Shown: piece after piece, positions 57,401 through 64,000 of the stretch | Position numbering within the stretch: position 1 is the first letter of the stretch | Layout of the letters: each line of letters starts with the position of its first letter | Assembly: GCA_014607495.2 (NCBI GenBank) | Contig: CP053167.1 | Coordinates: forward strand, 2,170,001-2,234,000 | Length of the DNA: 64,000 bases | DNA from: Carposina sasakii | Lineage: Eukaryota; Arthropoda; Insecta; Lepidoptera; Carposinidae | Direction: 5' to 3' | Notes under the pieces: model-generated | Told to the model about the DNA's origin: nothing | The model's database searches: none | The model's input: the letters and a program-made list of their open reading frames with translations, nothing else | Translations under genes and position numbers: made by a program

Positions 57401-57481
57401 GAATACAAAAAAGTTATAGAAAGTGGATATAAAATTTCGCCAGCGTAATTAGTCAAAAATCGAGGTTGTTGAAATTCACCC
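54460..57481. mobile_element. Candidate 3.0-kb non-coding TIR element with 4-bp target duplication
   Basis: GGGTGAATTTC starts at 54460 and its complement ends at 57481, flanked by AATA at 54456-54459 and 57482-57485. Inside I see no convincing coding region, only repeated words such as AGCTGACTAATAAGAAT (about 55668) and AGCTGACCAATAAGAAT (about 56172). The 11-bp TIR and short duplication could be chance. Confidence 0.4.
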
Positions 57482-57485
57482 AATA

Positions 57486-58299
57486 AAACATGAACATTTT
57501 TAACTCCCTTTCATTTCCAAGCATCGCATCATATCAGCAGCCAATATGTCATATTAGTATTTATGGTTGCATGCTAGGTGCTTGCATCTGGCTTCTCATT
57601 ACGACTGTAGTGTCTTGTGTTCGTGACTATGAGTCGGCAGATCCGAGGGTCAGCGGAGGGTGTAGGGCCCGGTGGTGGGCGACCGCTCAATGGAAATTTG
57701 AACCTCCGAATAGTGATGCCAGTAAGCTATGGCTGCAGTGCAACTTAGAAAACAATCTTCAAAAAATCAGTGGACAAAAGCCGAGAAAGTACTGTCTTTC
57801 TATATATTATAAAAATCCCTCTAAATATATAAATATGAGAAAACCAGGAATTATTATGGCCGCTACATCAACAATTAGAAAATGGTTGGTTTAAAATCTT
57901 CCTATACATATGACAAAACAAGGCATTATTATGGCCGGAGTATGGCCATTCATTTTTTGTAATGAAAGAAAATTATTTTATTATTCAATGTAGGTACGTT
58001 TGAACAAGGAGAATATAAAGACAGTTATAATTTTGATAATGTTGTTTCTCCCACGAATTTTGCTGATATGGTGCACCAGTGCCACGCAAATACAAGCGAG
58101 AAAAGAGCTGCGATATTATCTGCTGAGTTATACAGTTATATTTCATCGTAGTTTGCAACATACAAATTAACGTTATAGGATAAACTATATACCTACTTAC
58201 ATTTAATTTGTTTTTAGGTATTGAGATGTCTCCAGAAATTTTAAAAGTTAAAACGCCACAAAAAGTTTATTAAAGAAAAAGCATTGATTTACTAGTGGA
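57486..58299. other. No clear gene; one exon-like frame
   Basis: 57985-58151 follows TTATTCAATGTAG and reads FEQGEYKDSYNFDNVVSPTN then FADMVHQCHANTSEKRAAIL to a TAG. It looks protein-like but I recognise no family. A 134-codon frame at 57490-57894 has no domain and is not supported. Confidence 0.3.
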
Positions 58300-58917
58300 G
58301 GTAGATCGCTCGCCATCTACGTCTTCAGTTAATTGATCTCTACCAACACAGCGCATTCTTAAACCAGGCAGGCGGAAAAGATTATCAACAGTCTTCTGAA
58401 AGACAAGTGAGCGATCAAACTCATGGTGTGATATCCGCGCAATGTATTACCATGCATCCACGAAACTGATCGATTTGGAGGTCCAAGTGTTATGGTTTGG
58501 GGCGGAATAAGCTTACGAGGCAAAACAGAGCTGTAGGAACCGTAACCGCTGCTAGGTAGCTACGTGGAGCGTGTAGTTCGACCTCATATCATCCCATTTT
58601 CACAAACTTCATTTTAATGCAAGACAATGCTCGTGCGCACACGGCGCGGACCACACAGACTGCACTTTCTGACGCCAATATCTCGATTTTGCCATGGCGA
58701 GCCATGAGTCCCAATCTCAATCCTATCGAACATTTATGGGATCAATTGAAAAGAAGCCTGAAAACAAACTACAGTAGCGTGAACAGTCAAGAAGAGCTCA
58801 CAAATGCATTGAAAGTGTTGGGAAAAATTCCGCAACAAAACATAACCCACCTCATCGAAAGTGTCCCAGACAGACTAAGAGAGTGCATACTAAACTTTGC
58901 ACTTTTCATCATATAGT
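58300..58917 (+). pseudogene. Tc1-like transposase remnant (DD34E)
   Basis: Degenerate upstream part with FGGPSVMVWGGISLRGKTEL and YVERVVRPHII in shifted frames. Then an open segment: MQDNARAHTARTTQTAL (second Asp), SPNLNPIEHLWDQLKRSLKT (Glu, 34 residues later), ending at 58917. Asn replaces the usual Asp in SPDLNPIE. No TIRs found. Confidence 0.88.
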
Positions 58918-59062
58918 GCCAGAAAAAGTAATAATATGTAAATTTCATGAATTCCTTTATTTTGCCAAAAATTTCAAAATATTTAAATCGTAATAGTTAT
59001 GAAAGAAATTATCTATAGCATAAGGGATTTCAATAGGAATAATAGTTAAATAGTTAATTATA

Positions 59063-59322
59063 GTGTGTAAGTGTGTAGTAAGGAATTTAAAATAGTGCTA
59101 TCTAACGCAAAACCTATTGCTAACAATAACACCTCGTCACGTCCTCATAATCATCACCCATCAATCAGTACGTCAAAACACTTACTTCTAAGGTGTGTAA
59201 GTGTGTAGTAAGGAATTTAAAATAGTGCTATCTAACGCAAAACCTATTGCTAACAATAACACCTCGTCACGTCCTCATAATCATCACCCATCAATCAGTA
59301 CGTCAAAACACTTACTTCTAAG
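59063..59322. repeat. Perfect 130-bp tandem duplication
   Basis: 59063-59192 and 59193-59322 are identical, starting GTGTGTAAGTGTGTAGTAAG and ending CTTACTTCTAAG. No mismatch was seen, so it is young. Confidence 0.92.
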
Positions 59323-59344
59323 GTTAGACCATTTATTTACAAAA

Positions 59345-60182
59345 ACCGAGTACCAGGGATTAAAGCAGGTAGCATCAAGCGTGCAGGTCGTAATAAAATT
59401 TCTATCAAATTCTGTTCTGCCCAAGAAGCAAACAATTTTTTTGATAATAAAGTCCTACCCTTTTTTTACTTCGGAGATAACTGGAAAAAACTATCGAAAA
59501 GCGACCCTCCCCCTTATTAACAAGCATCAATATGGATAAGACTTCTAAAACTTACTTGAAATTAACTCAATTGGAGAAAGAAGGGTATAAAGAGAATCTA
59601 GTACGTGAATCAAGAATGGCAACAGATCTTCAAGAAGAAGTCGATCCTTCAAACATGGGGTCAGGATTGTCAAAGGTTACTGGAATTTTGACTCAAAGCT
59701 CCAACTTTCTAAAGGGTAAAATCTGGGATCGCGTGGAGTCTGATCAGGAATATGAAGTAGCAGATGACCCCACTGTAGTGGAACCTCCGGGGACTGAAAG
59801 ACCAAGCTCTCCTGCAATTTCTATAAATGATGATGACCCAATGTTGTATACTCAAACTCAAGAATTTGAACGAACTTATGAGAAAGTATTGAATGTACTT
59901 GCCCCTAGACGCCCTCCTACATTTGAGATGACCGTCCCAGAAGATATGCAATCTTGTCTCAAGGACATGATTTATTGGATTAATCAAACATCTCATTCTG
60001 GATACATCATGGATCTGCAAGGACAGACAGCCAGGATAATGTACATGGGTCCACAAGATGCAGGACCTTCTGTAAAGTTCGAACCGAGTTTACCAAAATC
60101 AAATTACCTAACTAGCAAACGCAAAGCGGTAGCGAAAATTGTACAAAAATCGCTGATTGCTTGTCATATTCGTATTACGTAA
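59345..60182 (+). CDS. Hypothetical ORF pair of unknown origin, C-terminus from a MITE
   Basis: A frame at about 59345-59518 reads VPGIKAGSIKRAGRNKISIK, CSAQEANNFFDNKVLPFFYF, NWKKLSKSDPPPY and ends in TAA, like an RNA-binding segment of a retroelement ORF1 (weak). 14 bases later, ATG 59532 opens a 216-codon frame: Lys/Glu-rich start, an acidic Pro/Ser linker and YEKVLNVLAPRRPPTFEMTV. From about residue 191 the protein is translated from the MITE at 60103. I recognise no family. It could be a retroelement or viral-type accessory ORF. Confidence 0.35.
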
Positions 60183-60276
60183 AATGAATTTCAAAGGAAC
60201 TTTAAAATTTAAAGGCGAATATTGTACAATTTTCGCTATCGCTTTGCTTCGGCATTGCTATTGCAAATTAGGTAAT
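60103..60276. mobile_element. 174-bp foldback MITE
   Basis: Arms ATTACCTAACTAGCAAACGC and the complement of ATTACCTAATTTGCAATAGC enclose inverted copies of AGCGAAAATTGTACAA. One arm recurs at 51755-51806. It interrupts or extends the ORF at 59532. Confidence 0.8.
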
Positions 60277-60366
60277 CACGGGGCCTGTATCACAAGTTTT
60301 AGCACATTTATTAACGATTCTGAAAAGGTATAACACATGGCTCTGACTGGCTATGATATCTTTTAG

Positions 60367-60549
60367 GTATATCTGACTCCAGTGAGACTGATTCAGAAGA
60401 AGATAATAGGCGTGACAGAACTTATAAAGAAAGAGTGGATCATTCAGCGAAGCTGGATTTTTACGAATTTCAAATGAGATTTCGACTCGATAAAGAATCT
60501 GTTGAACTTCTTGAAATTTATCCACACTTAGGAGTAACAGGAGCCAGGT
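60367..60549 (+). pseudogene. PIF/Harbinger transposase N-terminal exon fragment
   Basis: After an acceptor (TATCTTTTAG), reads DSSETDSEEDNRRDRTYKER, AKLDFYEFQMRFRLDKESVE and LLEIYPHLG. This matches the EF-RRFRLSKETV-type start of Harbinger nucleases (family knowledge). ~60 codons, no DDE core. Confidence 0.6.
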
Positions 60550-60599
60550 TATTACCTATCTGTTTGTACACCCTCAAAATCTAATTCTCTAACAGAAAC

Positions 60600-60806
60600 A
60601 AAGTCGACAATGCGATGTTTTTTATTGGTTCAACGTCTAAAGACTTCAATAATATTTGCAAATGCGCGAATACTAGTATAAATCAGGATAATTTAGAATT
60701 TGGAATGTCCACTCTTCACGCATGGATAAGATTCTTCGAGTTTTTAATCAATCTATCATACAAACTGCCATTACAGAAAAGCGAACCATCAACCATGTAT
60801 CTATAG
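60600..60806 (+). pseudogene. Fragment of an unclassified repetitive ORF (STLHAWIRFFE family)
   Basis: Reads STSKDFNNICKCANTSINQD, LEFGMSTLHAWIRFFEFLIN and LSYKLPLQK, then decays. The phrase is typical of uncharacterised transposon-encoded proteins in invertebrates. No neighbours of the same element were found. Confidence 0.5.
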
Positions 60807-60813
60807 TGAATAG

Positions 60814-61107
60814 TTGGCCCATGCGAGAAAAATGGGTGTAATAAAGAGACGGAATCTCTATTTTTATTTAGAAGGTACGTGGCGCGCAGCTTGCTTGACA
60901 ACACATGAAACTCCACCTCATCAAGGACAAAAGCCAGCCAAAATATTATCCAATACCCGATATGATGGTAAAGGTCACTGGATTGTACCTATAAGCACAG
61001 AACGCCGCTGTGCAAGTAAATGCGGAGGAAAGGCGAAATTCATATGTAGGAAATGTGACTTAGATCTTCACCCAAAGTGCTTTATGGACTACCATAGTAT
61101 TCAATAA
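60814..61107 (+). pseudogene. piggyBac-type C-terminal zinc-binding tail, fragment
   Basis: Ends GHWIVPISTERRCASKCGGK, FICRKCDLDLHPKCFMDYHS, stop at 61107. The C-x3-C ... C-x2-C ... H-x2-C layout is the cysteine-rich tail of PGBD4-like piggyBac proteins. The upstream ~50 codons are Pro/His-rich linker. The DDE core is missing. Confidence 0.65.
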
Positions 61108-61313
61108 ATTATTTATGTTACACTTATTAGTAATAAATTTAACTTAATGAAAATATAAATAATAAATACTCCCCGTTTTATTTATTTCACATAGTTAGTG
61201 TCTACAGGAACCGGATATACCGGACGGGTCATAAAATACTTACTATATGTAAATGTTCTATTTTTAGCAAATCTATGATTTTTAGCTTATTATGTCATAC
61301 ATGTGACGCCATA

Positions 61314-61593
61314 TCTATAATATAAAAATGAATAGCTAAATGTGTTGGTAAGCGCGAATCTCGAGAACGGCTGAACCGATTTCGCTAATTCTTTTTTTAG
61401 CGTATTCCTTGAAGTACAGGGATGGTTCTAACGGAGAAAAATAAAATAAAATGCCTGAACATGTCTAAAACATTCCTTTTCTACATTCCCATACAAACAA
61501 TTTGTTCGAAATTTGAAAGTCCGGGAATGCAAAACAATTGGGTGAAGTTAGTTCAAAGGCGTGGGACAGGACAACGTCTGTCAGGACCGCTAG
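61314..61593 (+). mobile_element. Non-autonomous Helitron, 280 bp
   Basis: Starts TCTATAATATAAAAATGAAT after an A and ends CTAG before a T, the A/T insertion rule of Helitrons. Near the end GACAGGACAACGTCTGTC is a short hairpin 8 bp before CTAG. Interior AACGGCTGAACCGATTTCGC is a common Helitron word in insects. Confidence 0.85.
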
Positions 61594-63073
61594 TATAACA
61601 TAAAAGCTTTATTTATAGCTGGAGAGCTAGTGAACCCTGGGAGTAACGGTCTCCCTGTAAGGTTAGAAATTTGTCTATTTACGATTTATGGCATGCTAAG
61701 AGCAATAGCCATGACCTGGCAGGCGTCAGCCCTGCACGTCATCAGCCCCTTTATTTTTTGAACTGTTTAGTAAATTGAGTTTTAAAACTTATTTCTGTTA
61801 ATTTGAAAATTTAATAGGATAAAGTTTATTTATTGTAAATCTTTAAAAAAAAATTGACAGGCGATTACAATAAGCAGAAGTATATGACAGATCAATTAGA
61901 AAACTCACAGTTGATGAGGTAAAATAAACTTTATCCTGTATACTTAAAATTTTTATATGTTTTCAAGTAAACGTCTCAGAGTAAATATGTACAATGCCAG
62001 GCGGTTTTGAACAGCATAAGACCTAGACAGGCGAGGGGACAGCTGCTAAGGGCGTGCGAGTGAGAGGTGTTGCGTGAATGCCTATAGTGCGAGTGAGACC
62101 GTTTATCTAGTACGAAGGGACGTATACCTGCTCTCGAGCAACAATGTACAGAGAAGAATTTCGTCAGTTGTGCCAACGATTTTTACTCGACTGGATGCTT
62201 TGAGCTATAACATCTCTTATGTTGAGTGATTTCAAATTTTTAAAAAATCATACTTTATATTATCTAACATGTCTAAAACATTCCTTTTCTACATTCCCAT
62301 ACAAACAATTTGTTCGAAATTTGAAAGTCCGGGAATGCAAAACAATTGGGTGAAGTTAGTTCAAAGGCGTGGGACAGGACAACGTCTGTCAGGACCGCTA
62401 GTATAACATAAAAGCTTTATTTATAGCTGGAGAGCTAGTGAACCCTGGGAGTAACGGTCTCCCTGTAAGGTTAGAAATTTGTCTATTTACGATTTATGGC
62501 ATGCTAAGAGCAATAGCCATGACCTGGCAGGCGTCAGCCCTGCACGTCATCAGCCCCTTTATTTTTTGAACTGTTTAGTAAATTGAGTTTTAAAACTTGT
62601 TTCTGTTAATTTGAAAATTTAATAGGATAAAGTTTATTTATTGTAAATCTTAAAAAAAAAATTGACAGGCGATTACAATAAGCAGAAGTATATGACAGAT
62701 CAATTAGAAAACTCACAGTTGATGAGGTAAAATAAACTTTATCCTGTATACTTAAAATTTTTATATGTTTTCAAGTAAACGTCTCAGAGTAAATATGTAC
62801 AATGCCAGGCGGTTTTGAACAGCATAAGACCTAGACAGGCGAGGGGACAGTTGCTAAGGGCGTGCGAGTGAGAGGTGTTGCGTGAATGCCTATAGTGCGA
62901 GTGAGACCGTTTATCTAGTACGAAGGGACGTATACCTGCTCTCGAGCAACAATGTACAGAGAAGAATTTCGTCAGTTGTGCCAACGATTTTTACTCGACT
63001 GGATGCTTTGAGCTATAACATCTCTTATGTTGAGTGATTTCAAATTTTTAAAAAATCATACTTTATATTATTA
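61458..63073. repeat. 808-bp tandem duplication
   Basis: 61458-62265 recurs at 62266-63073 with a few substitutions and one indel (for example near 61790/62598 and 62052/62860). The unit starts inside the Helitron, so only its last ~136 bp are duplicated. Within each unit AGGATAAAGTTTATTT and its complement lie ~105 bp apart. No coding frame is supported on either strand. Confidence 0.93.
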
Positions 63074-63139
63074 TCAATTGTGCAGTGATATTGTGTATTG
63101 TTGTACTTTATATTAACATTCCAGTAAATAGTGTGCAAG

Positions 63140-63268
63140 ATGGAATTTGAACACGTGGTTTGTGTGATTTGTAATGAAGACACTGATGAAAAAACTGTAC
63201 GATTTACAGAGACTACGTTCAATAAAAGTGTAGTGATCTCACGAACACCCGTTTTGTCACGGACTTAA
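63140..63268 (+). pseudogene. First exon-like fragment of a repetitive Cys-containing ORF
   Basis: ATG 63140 reads MEFEHVVCVICNEDTDEKTV then RFTETTFNKS and stops at TAA 63266-63268. The CVICNED ... DEKTV pattern resembles the start of repeat-encoded proteins in insects, but the rest is missing. The preceding tandem units could be its leader. Confidence 0.4.
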
Positions 63269-63390
63269 TTTTATGTTATTGTGTATTGTCCAAATTATTA
63301 TTATTATTTACATAATTATTTATTTCATGTACTTATGCAATTATTTTATTTACAATGTCAAAATATAAATCTAATAAATATATCAAACAA

Positions 63391-64000
63391 TGTCGCGCAT
63401 TAGATATCTGCGGCATGTCGCAATCGGCGTCTATTGTGCACAGGCTACCTCAGCACCACACACCCCGTGCATTCCCAAGGCCTGCGCACCCGGCGACCGG
63501 CCGCAAGCGCCGCCTCTCGGCAGTCTGCCCATAACTCCGACGCGGAACGTATGTCTGTTTGCTCCCCGACGACTCGCTTAAATACGTGCGTTCTCATTTG
63601 CAATATCCCATTGCCTATTGCTTTCCTATCTCGCTTGACTGTGCAGCGCCTTCTATTTTTTATTAAGCTTAGCCTTTCTAACGCTTTAGTGGTGACCCCG
63701 AATAGGACACAATGTTGCAGTCAGACAGCGAACGGAAGACAGAAGAGGCCGTTATTTTGAACAGGGTGTGCGTACGGGTACCTCCTTTTTACCCGTCAAA
63801 CCAAAACTGTGGTTTGCCTCTTTGGAGAGCCAGTTCGTGCTTTGTTAACGCGCGGCTTCCCTCGCCTCGCCCCGCTCCCGACGGACCGGCTTCGCATCGA
63901 GACATCATCGTGCGCGCCGCCAGTCCGCCGCCGACCGATCTCATAGACGCTTCTTGCTATATCTATCTAAACCTATACATTGTAATACCAATAAACCTTC
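63391..64000 (+). mobile_element. Start of a second Ty3/gypsy element (LTR, primer site, gag start)
   Basis: TGGTGACCCCGAATAGG at 63690 is the same type of primer site as at 41784. The preceding ~300 bp, possibly from TGTCGCGC at 63391, would be the LTR (edge inferred). Gag ATG 63711: ERKTEEAVILNRVCVRVPPF, then a one-base shift near 63800 to KLWFASLESQFV, as in the first gypsy copy. From ~63842 the sequence becomes GC-rich and unlike gag, ending AATAAACCTTC; it may be another LTR joined by deletion. Confidence 0.75.

Noticed and set aside
57490..57894. 134-codon frame with a hydrophobic segment
   Set aside because: No domain, no conserved motif, low-complexity composition and no splice or repeat context supporting it.
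61976..62984. 66-codon minus-strand frame present in both 808-bp units
   Set aside because: Repeated only because the DNA is duplicated; composition and lack of motifs do not support coding.

Overview
This is transposon-dense, AT-rich insect DNA. I found no host gene, rRNA, operon or CRISPR array. Splice acceptors (T-rich tract then AG) directly before several start codons show it is eukaryotic. The set of families (pogo, piggyBac, hAT, Tc1/mariner, BEL/Pao, Ty3/gypsy, RTE, CR1/Jockey-like, Helitron) fits an insect. A short CAACCGACTTC-type repeat at 50186-50236, which I associate with Lepidoptera, suggests a moth or butterfly; that last step is inference.

Layout. 1-5756 is a rearranged, near-identical duplicate of part of the locus at 7395-9924. 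It holds a 5'-cut pogo-like element followed by a hAT N-terminal fragment, folded into a 1.84-kb-arm inverted repeat (1097-4794), then a second palindrome (4795-5756). 6588-9419 is the complete pogo-like element with TIRs and a TA target, sitting in the 5' region of a ZMYM1-like hAT element. The hAT coding region (9527-23244, 3' end 23434) is split by an 11.2-kb element (element A, 10023-21226). A is split by a related 8.2-kb element (element B, 12120-20344), and B is split by an intact piggyBac (12588-15102). At the ATAT and TTAA junctions the flanks are rejoined by removing the insert plus one target copy. For hAT and for A's gene this restores an open reading frame, so the nesting order is well supported. 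23439-29341 is an unclassified transposon ORF cut by a BEL/Pao LTR element (23730-27612) with a perfect 5-bp target duplication.

30270-41516 is a patchwork: a decayed pogo fragment, the 3' end of an RTE element, an ORF1 fragment of a Jockey-type element, a minus-strand non-LTR retrotransposon (32731-35977), a gypsy integrase end, a second complete pogo-like element (37135-39678), a possible P-like fragment and a lone hAT terminus. 41520-43014 is a gypsy LTR plus gag remnant. 44088-51134 holds two hAT-type elements whose 8-bp target duplications overlap by two bases. The second contains a Tc1/mariner-like element with ~500-bp TIRs, itself containing a second piggyBac. 52293-53344 is a deleted hAT carrying a MITE. 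54460-57481 is a candidate 3-kb non-coding TIR element. 57486-64000 holds Tc1, Harbinger and piggyBac scraps, MITEs, a non-autonomous Helitron, an 808-bp tandem duplication and the start of another gypsy element.

The genes do not form a pathway. They are competing selfish elements, most inactivated by frameshifts and stops. The intact coding regions are the piggyBac transposase (12978-14798) and the 853-residue protein of element B (16285-18846). The most interesting material is the A/B pair: two large elements of one transposase family, one inserted in the other's gene, each with its TIR motif repeated in its subterminal DNA. The second is the palindrome system at the left end, whose 16-bp central spacer is flipped between two copies. 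Many coding breaks fall in short T or A runs, which also raises the possibility of residual homopolymer errors.
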